A model generated the notes under the pieces. The model made no database searches. It was given only the letters and a program-made list of their open reading frames with translations, and was not told where the DNA came from. A DNA stretch of 64,000 bases from Lentzea albidocapillata subsp. violacea (GTDB taxonomy: Bacteria > Actinomycetota > Actinomycetes > Mycobacteriales > Pseudonocardiaceae), in assembly GCF_900100275.1 (NCBI RefSeq), contig NZ_FNET01000006.1, forward strand, positions 1 to 64,000, in the 5' to 3' direction. Shown piece after piece: positions 18,264 through 26,275 of the stretch. Position 1 is the stretch's first letter. Every line of letters starts with the position of its first letter. Both the position numbers and the translations under genes were made by a program.

Positions 18264-18276
18264 CTTCGGTGTTTCT

Positions 18277-18317
18277 GGGGCCGAGCCCCCAGACCCCAAC
18301 CGGGCGGGCTCAGCCCC
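18277..18317. repeat. G/C-rich intergenic palindrome of a dispersed type
   Basis: GGGGCCGAGCCC (18277-18288) pairs with GGGCTCAGCCCC (18306-18317) at 11 of 12 positions, with a CCCAGACCCC loop. Sequences of this style (GGGGC-GAGCCCCCAGACCCC) are scattered between genes in many actinomycetes and may act as terminators or be remnants of small mobile repeats. Confidence 0.5.
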
Positions 18318-18600
18318 TAACCCTGACGTCGTAGCCGGCACCCCTTTCCAGCAGGTTCATTTATCGGCAATGAAACGCTGGCCGTCTCAATTGGAATGCT
18401 TCACTCGATCAGGTGACGCTTGACTTGGGTTGGCACTGTCGGAAGGTAAGAAGTAGCCCTGGCGGCCGCTCTTTCGATTCGAGTACCGGAGTCGCCGGCA
18501 CGTTGCGCACTGTGGGCGGATTTCGAAATCTCCCTGAGGTCTTCGGAGGTGTGGTGTTTGTCCTGAGCGGTTCTACATTTCCGATTCTGAAGGGAGTGAA
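18318..18600 (+). other. Leader region of the roadblock gene pair
   Basis: No gene is seen in these 283 bp. The region is less GC-rich than its surroundings. TTGACT at about 18419 could be a -35 box, but the only nearby -10 candidate (GTAAGA) is 20 bp or more away. The ribosome site GAAGGGAG lies just before the TTG start at 18601. Confidence 0.4.
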
Positions 18601-18969
18601 TTGGACTACGACGCTCTGAGCGCCGAACTGCGAAAGCTTCGAGAAAACGTCTCCGGAGTGACCGACACGGTCATCGCCGCGTCCGACGGCATTCCCATCG
18701 TCGCCGACGTGACGAAGGACATCGACCCCGCCCATATCTCCGCGCTGGCCGCCGCCGATCTCGGAATCGCACGTGAGGCGGCGGAGGTGATCGGTCTGGG
18801 CACGCTCAGTCATACCGTCGTGTTCGGCAGCGAGGGCTACCTGGCCGTGTACGCCATCGGCAGGTTGTCGCTGGTGGTCGTCCTCGGGGACAAGGGCCTG
18901 AACCTCGGCCGTCTGCTGCACGAGACCCGGCCCGTGATCGAGCGGGTCGGCGTGATCCTCTCCTCGTAG
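18601..18969 (+). CDS. Roadblock/LC7-domain protein 1
   Basis: The protein is 122 aa, starting from TTG 18601 after AGGGAG. It is a single roadblock/LC7 domain: an N-terminal helix (LSAELRKLRENVSGVTDTVI), the SDGIPIVADV strand pair, a long central helix (ALAAADLGIAREAAEVIGLG), and GYLAVYAIGRLSLVVVLGDK. This fold regulates small Ras-like GTPases (MglB, or CvnB in Streptomyces conservons). Here there is no adjacent GTPase, histidine kinase or DUF742 gene, only a second roadblock gene 132 bp downstream. It is likely cytosolic, with an unknown partner. Confidence 0.85.
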   Translation: MDYDALSAELRKLRENVSGVTDTVIAASDGIPIVADVTKDIDPAHISALAAADLGIAREAAEVIGLGTLSHTVVFGSEGYLAVYAIGRLSLVVVLGDKGLNLGRLLHETRPVIERVGVILSS

Positions 18970-19101
18970 ACGCACCAGTGCGAAAAATGGTCGTAGCCCA
19001 TGTCCACGCTTGGTTCACGGCTCTCGTCAATGATGTCTTCTTTCTGGAGACATTTCCGCACGCGACCGCCTCGGTCACCAGACACAGGGAAGTGGAGTTT
19101 G

Positions 19102-19473
19102 ATGAACATCGATACCGCGTTGAAGGAAGCCATGTCCATCTCCGGCGCTGTCGGTGTCGCGCTGGTCGACTACGACAGCGGGATGTCGCTCGGCACCAGC
19201 GGCGGAGGTGACTGGCTGAACCTGGAGATCGCGGCGGCCGGGAACACCGAGGTCATTCGTTCGAAACTCCGGGTGATGCAGTCGCTCGGCCTCAGCGACA
19301 GCATCGAGGACATCCTGATCACGCTGCACCGGCAGTACCACCTGATCCGGTTGATGGGCGGCGTGAAGAACAGGGGTTCGCTCTTCCTGTACCTGGTGCT
19401 GGAACGGGACAACGCGAACCTCGCGCTGGCCCGGCACCAACTCAGACGCATCGAAAGCGACCTGATCGTCTAG
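19102..19473 (+). CDS. Roadblock/LC7-like protein 2
   Basis: The protein is 123 aa from ATG 19102, placed by GGGAAGTGGAG just upstream; a longer frame to 19000 has no ribosome site. It begins MNIDTALKEAMSISGAVGVA with LVDYDSGMSLGTSGGG, a roadblock-type first half, then a helix (WLNLEIAAAGNTEVIRSKLR) and a second sheet (HLIRLMGGVKNRGSLFLYLV). It differs strongly from protein 1, so the pair could form a heterodimer. The shared transcript ends in a strong terminator at 19489-19535. The function is unknown. Confidence 0.8.
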   Translation: MNIDTALKEAMSISGAVGVALVDYDSGMSLGTSGGGDWLNLEIAAAGNTEVIRSKLRVMQSLGLSDSIEDILITLHRQYHLIRLMGGVKNRGSLFLYLVLERDNANLALARHQLRRIESDLIV

Positions 19474-19488
19474 ATCGGGTCGACACCG

Positions 19489-19535
19489 CGGAAATGCCGA
19501 AATCCCTCCGCGCGGAAAGGCTTTCGGCATTTCCG
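19489..19535. terminator. Bidirectional terminator after the roadblock pair
   Basis: CGGAAATGCCGAAA (19489-19502) pairs perfectly with TTTCGGCATTTCCG (19522-19535), with a smaller CCGCGCGG hairpin inside the loop. It is positioned between convergent genes. Confidence 0.85.
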
Positions 19536-19554
19536 GAACAATCGTCCGGGAGCG

Positions 19555-19971
19555 TTAGTCGACCGGTAGGCCCCACGGCCGGCGGTCGAGCTCCACCCAG
19601 CCGCCACCGCGTGCGAGTGCCGCGCGCACACCGGCCACGTGGTCAGCGAACGACGCAAGGTCCCCGTGCAGCAGTTCGGCTCGCTCGACGTCCAACGGGT
19701 GTGTGTCGTCGTGCCACAGGTCGACCGCGAACGAAGCGACGAACGACATCGACTGCAGGAGCTGAACCAGCGCCACGGAAGGCCGCGGAGTCTCCGTCAG
19801 ATAGGAGAGGCGGATCTCCTCGCACACGGCCAGCAGCGATCGCACCTGACGGATGGCGTCGGCCGGCGTGCCGTCCCACGACGGGTCCGGCCACACGCGG
19901 TCGCTCAGCTCCAGCCAAAGCCGCCAGCCCGTGGCGAGTTCCGCGTCGTCTGCAGGAGACCACTTACCCAT
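19555..19971 (-). CDS. Unknown 138-aa protein
   Basis: I do not recognise the family. It is a soluble, Trp-rich, helical protein (WRLWLELSDRVWPDPSWDGT near the N-terminus; RPSVALVQLLQSMSFVASFA in the middle), rather like small actinobacterial helical-bundle proteins. ATG 19971 (MGKWSPADDAEL) is preferred over the upstream frame to 20043, which is Arg/Ser/Cys-rich. It is alone on its strand, between the roadblock pair and the symporter. Confidence 0.55.
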   Translation of the reverse strand: MGKWSPADDAELATGWRLWLELSDRVWPDPSWDGTPADAIRQVRSLLAVCEEIRLSYLTETPRPSVALVQLLQSMSFVASFAVDLWHDDTHPLDVERAELLHGDLASFADHVAGVRAALARGGGWVELDRRPWGLPVD

Positions 19972-20071
19972 GCATCCACTGTGCATGCGTGGGCAGGAAG
20001 AGTCTCGTGACGATGACGCACGCCACGGCAACCGATGCGCCACACACGCGTCTTGTATGCCCTACGTCTGG

Positions 20072-20109
20072 CTCGCGGCGGCGACCCTGTTCGGGTGCGC
20101 CGCCGCGAG
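20072..20109 (-). terminator. Hairpin after the symporter gene
   Basis: CTCGCGGCGGCG (20072-20083) pairs perfectly with CGCCGCCGCGAG (20098-20109), 21 bp past the stop at 20130. It has no T-run. Confidence 0.65.
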
Positions 20110-20129
20110 GACCATGAGGAACGACCGGC

Positions 20130-21638
20130 CTAGGCCTTCACCCGCTCCGGTTCGGGCTCGTCGGAGTTGAGCGAGTCGAGCAGGACGTCGCGCTCGGTGG
20201 AGGGCTCCTTCTTCAGGAAGCCGATCGACAGGTAGAGCACCAGCGAGAGCAGCAGCGGCCACGACACGAGTACGCCCTTGGTGACCCAGGCGGCCTTGTT
20301 CAGCTGCTCGATGTACAGGAACGCCCACATGCCCAGGCCGCCGACGACCGAGGCGATCGCCGCCGTCGAGCCGACCTTGCGGAACCACGGCAGCAGGCCG
20401 AGCATCAGCGGGATCGCGATCGGGCCCATCGTGGCGGCGACCAGGTCGACGACCACCTTGAGCACGAAGCCCTGGCCTCCGGACGCGATAGCGATGATCA
20501 TGCTTATGCCGATGAAGGAGAAGGTCGTGATGCGGGCCAGCTTCAGCTGGTTGTCCGCGGAGAACGTCTTCACCTTCTTCCAGAGGTGCGGCAGCATGTC
20601 GCGGTTGATGACCGCGGCGATGACGTTCGCGTCCGACGACACCATGGCCATGGTGTGCGAGAAGAAGCCCGCCAGGACCAGGCCGATCATGCCCGCGGGC
20701 AGCATCTGCTTGCCCATCTCGATGTACGCGTTCTCCGCCTGCGCTCCTTCGAGGCCCGGCACGATCAGCGGCGCTGCCCACATCGGGAGGAACAGCACGA
20801 GCGGCCACACGAGCCACAGCGCGGACGAGAGCAGCGCGGACCGCTTGGCCGCGAAGCCGGACGGCGCGGCCATGTAGCGCTGCGCCAGGTTCCACATGCC
20901 GCCGTTGTACTCGAGCGTCTTGATCAGGAAGAGCGCCATCAGGAACGTCGACGTGTACGGGCCCGCCAGCGGGTCGCTGTGGCTCTCCGGGAGCTTGTCC
21001 CAGATCGTCACGGGGAAGTCCCAGCCGAGGGTGGTGGCGACCGCGAACAGCATCGCGAAGCCGGCGGCAGCCTGGATGATGAACTGGCCGAAGTCGGTGA
21101 GCGCGTCGGCCCAGAGGCCGCCGAGCACGGAGTAGATCATCGTGACCACGCCGATGATGACGATGCCCCAGGTGATCGGGACACCCGCGAAGCCGCGGAG
21201 CAGGATCGAGACGGCCGCCCACTTGGCGGCGATGTCGACGACCTTGAGCAACGCACCCGCGTAGGCCATGACCTGCTGGGTGGGCACGTTGTAGCGCTTC
21301 GCCAGGTACTCGAGCGGCGACTTGACGTCGTGCTTCGCGCGCAGGCGGTTCCACCGCGGCGCGAACAGGAACGCACCGATGCCGACGCCGATGCCGATCG
21401 TCAGTGACCACCACACGTAGACGGTGAGTCCGAGCCGGTACGCCTCGGAGGCGAACGCCACGAACATGACCGCGCTGTAGCCCGACATGTGGTGCGAGAT
21501 GCCGGACAACCACCACGGCATCTTGCCGCCTGCCGTGAAGAAGTCGGCGATGTTGTGAACTCGCCCGCGCGACCAGAGTCCGATCCCGACCATCACGAAG
21601 AAATAGCCGACAACCACGATCCAATCGAGGGTGCCCAT
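20130..21638 (-). CDS. Sodium:solute symporter (SSS/SLC5 family)
   Basis: An integral membrane protein of 502 aa with about 13 helices that couples solute uptake to Na+. ATG 21638 follows GGAGGTCAC. The N-terminus, MGTLDWIVVVGYFFVMVGIG, and the motif ADFFTAGGKMPWWLSGISHH are typical of SSS proteins, as are the GYSAVMFVAFASEAY and GGLWADALTDFGQFIIQ segments that form the Na+ and substrate site. The substrate (sugar, proline, acetate or pantothenate) cannot be assigned. It is divergent from a LuxR-type regulator, with two palindromes between them, so that regulator may control it. Confidence 0.88.
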   Translation of the reverse strand: MGTLDWIVVVGYFFVMVGIGLWSRGRVHNIADFFTAGGKMPWWLSGISHHMSGYSAVMFVAFASEAYRLGLTVYVWWSLTIGIGVGIGAFLFAPRWNRLRAKHDVKSPLEYLAKRYNVPTQQVMAYAGALLKVVDIAAKWAAVSILLRGFAGVPITWGIVIIGVVTMIYSVLGGLWADALTDFGQFIIQAAAGFAMLFAVATTLGWDFPVTIWDKLPESHSDPLAGPYTSTFLMALFLIKTLEYNGGMWNLAQRYMAAPSGFAAKRSALLSSALWLVWPLVLFLPMWAAPLIVPGLEGAQAENAYIEMGKQMLPAGMIGLVLAGFFSHTMAMVSSDANVIAAVINRDMLPHLWKKVKTFSADNQLKLARITTFSFIGISMIIAIASGGQGFVLKVVVDLVAATMGPIAIPLMLGLLPWFRKVGSTAAIASVVGGLGMWAFLYIEQLNKAAWVTKGVLVSWPLLLSLVLYLSIGFLKKEPSTERDVLLDSLNSDEPEPERVKA

Positions 21639-21779
21639 GTGACCTCCTTGCGTGCACACACGTGTGCCCGCGAGAGCACCAGGCCTCATGGCGGCGGAAC
21701 CTGGCACATCCGCACGGGATATGTGACGTAGGTCTTACGAGACTGTTGCGGTGGGGCGGAAGACCTTCGGCCGTCTTGA

Positions 21780-21813
21780 ATCACATTCGTGATCCTTGTT
21801 CACCCACGTGAAC
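21780..21813. promoter_or_regulatory. Two perfect palindromes between the symporter and LuxR genes
   Basis: ATCAC-ATTC-GTGAT (21780-21793) and GTTCAC-CCAC-GTGAAC (21798-21813) have centres 19 bp apart and share the TCAC-N4-GTGA core. They lie 142-175 bp before the symporter start and 68-101 bp before the LuxR start. They may be binding sites of the adjacent regulator. Confidence 0.6.
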
Positions 21814-21880
21814 TTATGATTCCGCGTCACGCGTCCGAGTGAACGACGTCTCTCCTCCAGAAGCACGAACGGAGGTGCTG

Positions 21881-22519
21881 ATGCTCCCGCCCGGCCGGCC
21901 CACTCCCGGCGTCGCACTGATCGATCCCGTACCGCTCTACCGCGAAGGTCTGTCCGCACTGGTCAGACGAACTCCCGGCCTGCGCTGGCTCGGTTCGACC
22001 GGTGACCTGCACGCCGCCGTTCGCCTGCACGGACGGCTGCGTCCCGACGTGCTGCTCATCGACTCCGTGCTCGACCCGGTGGGCCATCTGGCCCGGCTGC
22101 TGGTCGAACGCGATCCAGCCCTGCTCGTCATCGGACTCGTCCGCGACGCGCACTCGCACGCGAACTACGTGACGACCGCGTTGGAGGCAGGAGTCCGTGG
22201 CGTCGTGCCGCGCAGCGCCCAGCCCGAACAGATGCTGCGGGTGATCGCCGAGACGATCCGCTCGCGCGGCTACGTGCACCCCGACCTGCGGCCGAAGGAC
22301 CGGCCGACGCTGTCCAAGCGCGAGTACGAGGTGCTCACGCTCATCGCGGACGGCCTGGAGAACCAGCAGGTCGCGAACGAGCTGATCGTGTCCGTCGAGA
22401 CCGTGCGAACCCACGTCAAGGGCATCCTGCGCAAGCTCAGCGCACGCGATCGGACGCACGCGGTGTCCCTCGCCTACCGGTCAGGACTGCTGATCGGCCG
22501 CCCAGCCATGCTCGAGTGA
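21881..22519 (+). CDS. NarL/LuxR-type regulator with a degenerate receiver domain
   Basis: 212 aa from ATG 21881, which follows GGAGGT by 4 nt; a GTG at 21839 would add 14 residues. The C-terminal LuxR helix-turn-helix is canonical (LSKREYEVLTLIADGLENQQ, then VANELIVSVETVRTHVKGIL). The N-terminal receiver keeps the phospho-acceptor Asp (PDVLLIDS). It has LIDPVPL instead of the acidic pair (DDHPL), no Thr/Ser in the VIGLVRD strand, and Arg in place of the invariant Lys (GVVPRSA). It is therefore probably not controlled by ordinary phosphorylation. No histidine kinase is adjacent. It is divergent from the Na+ symporter. Confidence 0.87.
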   Translation: MLPPGRPTPGVALIDPVPLYREGLSALVRRTPGLRWLGSTGDLHAAVRLHGRLRPDVLLIDSVLDPVGHLARLLVERDPALLVIGLVRDAHSHANYVTTALEAGVRGVVPRSAQPEQMLRVIAETIRSRGYVHPDLRPKDRPTLSKREYEVLTLIADGLENQQVANELIVSVETVRTHVKGILRKLSARDRTHAVSLAYRSGLLIGRPAMLE

Positions 22520-22645
22520 CCGGCGCTCCACTTCCCGAGATGGTCTCCGAACGCCCAGCGGGCGTCTGACCGGCCCTCATGCCTGATTCAGGCCACTCGG
22601 AGGACTGTCTACTTCGCCACCAGTGGGTGGTCGGCCTTGCCGGGG

Positions 22646-22683
22646 TTACTGTCGAGTAATACTCTGTTGTTACCGGTCAGTAG
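22646..22683 (+). promoter_or_regulatory. Operator pair before the FadE5-like gene
   Basis: TTACT-GTCG-AGTAA (22646-22659) matches the YTACT-N4-AGTAR palindrome found at three other loci. A weaker copy, TTACC-GGTC-AGTAG, lies at 22670-22683. They precede ATG 22721 by 37-75 bp and cover the likely promoter. Confidence 0.7.
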
Positions 22684-22720
22684 GCGACCCCGCCGCGACC
22701 CTGAGGAGTGAGCTGACGAG

Positions 22721-24556
22721 ATGGGCCACTACAAGAGCAACGTCCGGGATCTCGAGTTCAACCTGTTCGAGGTCTTCAACGTGCAGGACCACCTCGGCAA
22801 GGGGCCGTTCGAGCAGTCCGACGAGGACACTGCGCGCAGCGTGCTGGCCGAGGTGAAGAACCTCGCCGAGGGTGTCCTCGGGGACTCCTTCGTCGACGCC
22901 GACCGCAACCCGCCGGTGTTCGACCCGGCGACGCACTCGGCCACCCTGCCGGAGTCGCTGAAGAAGTCGTACCAGGCGGTGTGGGACGGCGAGTGGTACC
23001 GCCTGTTCCTGCCGAACGAGCTGGGCGGCTTCGGCACCCCGCCGTCGGTCACGTGGGCCGCGTCCGAGCTGCTGCTCGGTGCGAACCCGGCCGTCTACAT
23101 GTACCTGGCGGGTCCGAGCTTCGCGACGGTCGTCTACAACAACGGCACTGAGCGCGACAAGCAGTGGGCTCAGCTGATGATCGACCGCGGCTGGGGCGCC
23201 ACGATGGTGCTGACCGAGCCGGACGCCGGTTCCGACGTCGGCGCCGGCCGCACCAAGGCCTTCAGGCAGGACGACGGCAGCTGGCACATCGAGGGCGTGA
23301 AGCGCTTCATCACGTCCGCCGACCAGGATCTGACCGAGAACATCATGCACATGGTCCTCGCGCGTCCCGAGGGCGAAGGCATCGAGGCGAAGCCCGGCAC
23401 CAAGGGCCTGTCGCTGTTCCTGGTGCCGAAGTTCCACTTCGACCCGGAGTCCGGTGAGCTGGGCGAGCGCAACGGCGCCTTCGTCACCAACGTCGAGCAC
23501 AAGATGGGCCTCAAGGCGTCCACGACGTGCGAGCTGACGTTCGGCCAGCACGGCGTGCCTGCCAAGGGCTGGCTGCTCGGCGAGGTGCACGACGGCATCG
23601 CGCAGATGTTCGACGTCATCGAGTACGCCCGCATGATGGTCGGCACCAAGGCCATCGCGACGCTGTCGACCGGCTACCTGAACGCGCTGTCCTACGCCAA
23701 GGAGCGCGTGCAGAGCGCCGACCTGACGCGGATGACGGACAAGACCGCGCCGCGCGTCACCATCACCAACCACCCGGACGTCCGCCGCAGCCTGATGCTG
23801 CAGAAGGCGTACGCCGAGGGTCTGCGCGCCGTGTACCTGTACACCGCGACGCAGCAGGACAAGGTGATGTTCGGCGGCGACGACGCGAAGCTGGCGGCCA
23901 AGGTCAACGACCTGCTGCTGCCGATCGTCAAGGGCGTCGGCTCGGAGCGCGCGTACGAGCAGCTGGCGCAGTCGCTGCAGACGCTGGGCGGCTCGGGCTT
24001 CCTGCAGGAGTACCCGATCGAGCAGTACATCCGCGACGCGAAGATCGACTCGCTGTACGAGGGCACCACGGCCATCCAGTCGCTGGACTTCTTCTTCCGG
24101 AAGATCATCCGCGACAAGGGCGAGGCGCTCACGTTCATCAACGGCGAGATCCAGAAGTTCCTCGACAACGAGGGCGGCAACGGCCGTCTGAAGGAGGAGC
24201 GGGCGCTGCTCAAGCAGGGTCTCGAAGACCTGCAGGGCATGCTCGGCGCGCTGGTCGGCTTCCTGACCACCTCGCAGGAGGACGTCCGCAACCTCTACAA
24301 GGTCGGCCAGAACTCGGTCCGCCTGCTGATGACCGCCGGTGACGTCCTCGTCGGCTGGCTGCTGCTGCGCCAGGCCGAGGTCGCGCTGGAGAAGCTCGGT
24401 GGCACGCCGTCCGCCAAGGACAAGGCGTTCTACGAGGGCAAGGTCGCGGTGGCGTCGTTCTTCGCGAAGAGCGTGCTGCCGGAGCTCACCGCTCGCCGCA
24501 AGATCGCCGAGTCCACGGACAACGCGCTGATGGACATCGACGAGAGCGTTTTCTAA
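22721..24556 (+). CDS. fadE5: FadE5-like acyl-CoA dehydrogenase
   Basis: FAD enzyme that introduces the alpha-beta double bond into acyl-CoA. At 611 aa it has the long form with an extra C-terminal domain, the same size as M. tuberculosis FadE5. The flavin and substrate region includes [20 protein letters not shown]. The catalytic base is Glu447 in [15 protein letters not shown], the position of the FadE5 base. The conserved N-terminus, [20 protein letters not shown], is also FadE5-like. In mycobacteria fadE5 adjoins fadA2 and fabG4; here it is alone, about 20 kb from them, but carries the same palindromic operator. The symbol is by similarity. Confidence 0.9.
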   Translation: MGHYKSNVRDLEFNLFEVFNVQDHLGKGPFEQSDEDTARSVLAEVKNLAEGVLGDSFVDADRNPPVFDPATHSATLPESLKKSYQAVWDGEWYRLFLPNELGGFGTPPSVTWAASELLLGANPAVYMYLAGPSFATVVYNNGTERDKQWAQLMIDRGWGATMVLTEPDAGSDVGAGRTKAFRQDDGSWHIEGVKRFITSADQDLTENIMHMVLARPEGEGIEAKPGTKGLSLFLVPKFHFDPESGELGERNGAFVTNVEHKMGLKASTTCELTFGQHGVPAKGWLLGEVHDGIAQMFDVIEYARMMVGTKAIATLSTGYLNALSYAKERVQSADLTRMTDKTAPRVTITNHPDVRRSLMLQKAYAEGLRAVYLYTATQQDKVMFGGDDAKLAAKVNDLLLPIVKGVGSERAYEQLAQSLQTLGGSGFLQEYPIEQYIRDAKIDSLYEGTTAIQSLDFFFRKIIRDKGEALTFINGEIQKFLDNEGGNGRLKEERALLKQGLEDLQGMLGALVGFLTTSQEDVRNLYKVGQNSVRLLMTAGDVLVGWLLLRQAEVALEKLGGTPSAKDKAFYEGKVAVASFFAKSVLPELTARRKIAESTDNALMDIDESVF

Positions 24557-24573
24557 GCGCCCCTCGACGGACT

Positions 24574-24613
24574 ACGGGTCCTCGCACCTCCTGCCCGGGG
24601 TGCGAGGACCCGT
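24574..24613 (+). terminator. Strong terminator after fadE5
   Basis: ACGGGTCCTCGCACC (24574-24588) pairs perfectly with GGTGCGAGGACCCGT (24599-24613), followed by TTTTC. The convergent MFS gene stops 4 bp beyond. Confidence 0.93.
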
Positions 24614-24616
24614 TTT

Positions 24617-25657
24617 TCATTGCGCCACGAAGAGGAGCGGGCCGGCCACGGCGCCGATGTTGAGCGCGGTGGTCGCGTAGGAGCCGGCCATCGTCGGCGC
24701 ACCTGCGGCGTGGTGCAGCACCCTCGCGATCAACGTGCTGCCCACCGCGAACGACACCACACCGAGCGCGAACACCAACGGCAGCAACACGATCGGCTCA
24801 CGGCCGAGCACGTCGAGGCTGAACCATCCCGAGAGCACCAGCACTCCGCCGATCGCGACGACCGGACGTGCCGCAGAGCCGGACAGGCGTCCACCTGTGG
24901 TGACCCCCGCGAACGAGCCGACGCCGAAGAGCACCAGCACGACGGACACCCACCAGTCACCCAGCCCGGCGACGTCGGTGACGACCGGGGCCAGGAACGT
25001 GAAGTGGCCGAAGGTCACCGCGTTCACCAGGACCGCGAGCGCGATCACCAGCACCAGCCGCGGTTTTCGCAGCTCCGCCAACTCGGGTCGCAACGCGACG
25101 GCTGTGTGCTGCTGCCGGGACGGAATCCCTTTGAGGACACCGGCTGCGGCCGGCACACAGAGCACCGCGACGGCCAGGAACGTGGCACGCCAGCCGAGCG
25201 CGGTGCCGAGCAGCGATCCTCCCGGCACACCGGCGATCATGGCCACCGTCGTGCCGGACAGCAGCACGGCGAGCGCCCGTCCACGTTGCCGTGGCGGCAC
25301 TGATGCCGTGGCGGTCGTCAGCGCCACGGCGAGGAAACCGGCGTTCGCGAGCGCGGCCACCACCCTGGTCACGAGCAACACGGCGAAGCTCTCGGTGACG
25401 GCCCCGATCAGGTGTGCGGCGAGGAAGACAGCGAGGAACGCGAACAGGCTGAACCTCGGTGGCCAGTTGCGGGCCAGCGCGGCCATCAGCGGTGCGCCGA
25501 CGACCATCCCTGCCGCGAAGGCCGAGGTGAGCGTACCGGCGGTGCCCACGGACACGTGGAAGTCGGCGGCGACGGCGGGCAACAGCCCGGAGAGCATGAA
25601 CTCAGAGGTGCCCATGGCGAACAGGGCCAGGGCGAGCAGGTACAGCGAAAGAGGCAC
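24617..25657 (-). CDS. MFS efflux pump of the Cmx/CmlR type, short at the C-terminus
   Basis: Drug:proton antiporter with the DHA1 start motif LYLLALALFAMGTSEFMLSG and GMVVGAPLMAALARNWPPRF. It resembles actinobacterial chloramphenicol exporters. At 346 aa it is about 45 residues shorter than the usual 390-400. The frame ends at SYATTALNIGAVAGPLLFVA, where relatives continue through the last two helices, and the stop lies against the fadE5 terminator. It may have lost its 3' end and function. A substrate cannot be assigned. Confidence 0.8.
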   Translation of the reverse strand: MPLSLYLLALALFAMGTSEFMLSGLLPAVAADFHVSVGTAGTLTSAFAAGMVVGAPLMAALARNWPPRFSLFAFLAVFLAAHLIGAVTESFAVLLVTRVVAALANAGFLAVALTTATASVPPRQRGRALAVLLSGTTVAMIAGVPGGSLLGTALGWRATFLAVAVLCVPAAAGVLKGIPSRQQHTAVALRPELAELRKPRLVLVIALAVLVNAVTFGHFTFLAPVVTDVAGLGDWWVSVVLVLFGVGSFAGVTTGGRLSGSAARPVVAIGGVLVLSGWFSLDVLGREPIVLLPLVFALGVVSFAVGSTLIARVLHHAAGAPTMAGSYATTALNIGAVAGPLLFVAQ

Positions 25658-25777
25658 GGAGGAGCTCCGAGGACGAGGGGTTTACCGGGGCTGACGGCTA
25701 GACCGCAGACCCGACCCTGGATGCCTCAGGACTCGACATGATCGGCACGATAGCGCGATCACCTCACACGATGCAGC

Positions 25778-26275
25778 TTGATTTCGTTGTCAGTTGACAG
25801 CCGCTCGTTCGGAATCAAAAATTGGCCGGTGTTCCTGTACCTGCTGATGCTGTGCGCGATCGTCGGCATCCTGGCGCTCGCGACGATCGTCCTGCGACGC
25901 CTCAAGAACCGGCAGGTGCGCCAGGACGAACTGTGGTCCGGGTACCAGCAGCACATGAACGCGCTGCGCGAGGCGTCGCCGGAAGCGGAGCTGGCGAGGG
26001 TCGCGCAGGTGTACCAACGTGCGAAGAGCGGCACCAAGGCCGTGATCGCGTGGGAGCGCACGGGAGTCGAGCAGGACTCGTGGTTCGAGGGGATGGACCC
26101 GAGCCCCGGCGACGTCCTGCTGCTGCGCCGCGGTCCCGGCTGGGGGCCGGACTCCGCCAGCCCCAACGTCTTCTACGTGGCGCCGGGACAGGTCCTGTCG
26201 TCGATGACGGTGGAGGCGCAGGCGGCCGCGGCCCGGCATGAGCGTCGGCTCGCGGCCACCGGCGTCACTCCTTGA
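25778..26275 (+). CDS. Unknown membrane-anchored protein
   Basis: A 165-aa frame with one N-terminal membrane helix (WPVFLYLLMLCAIVGILALA followed by TIVLRRLKNRQVR) and a cytosolic helical and beta region. I do not recognise the family. The start is uncertain: TTG 25778 gives 165 aa, and GTG 25829, right at the helix, gives 148 aa; neither has a clear ribosome site. The 3' end overlaps the convergent DUF1206 gene by 11 bp. Confidence 0.6.
   Translation: MISLSVDSRSFGIKNWPVFLYLLMLCAIVGILALATIVLRRLKNRQVRQDELWSGYQQHMNALREASPEAELARVAQVYQRAKSGTKAVIAWERTGVEQDSWFEGMDPSPGDVLLLRRGPGWGPDSASPNVFYVAPGQVLSSMTVEAQAAAARHERRLAATGVTP

Noticed and set aside
18060-18341. 93-aa minus-strand frame opposite tRNA-Gly
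   Set aside because: The GDGNRTRLYSLGSCRSTNEL-type stretch is the well-known spurious translation of a tRNA antisense strand.
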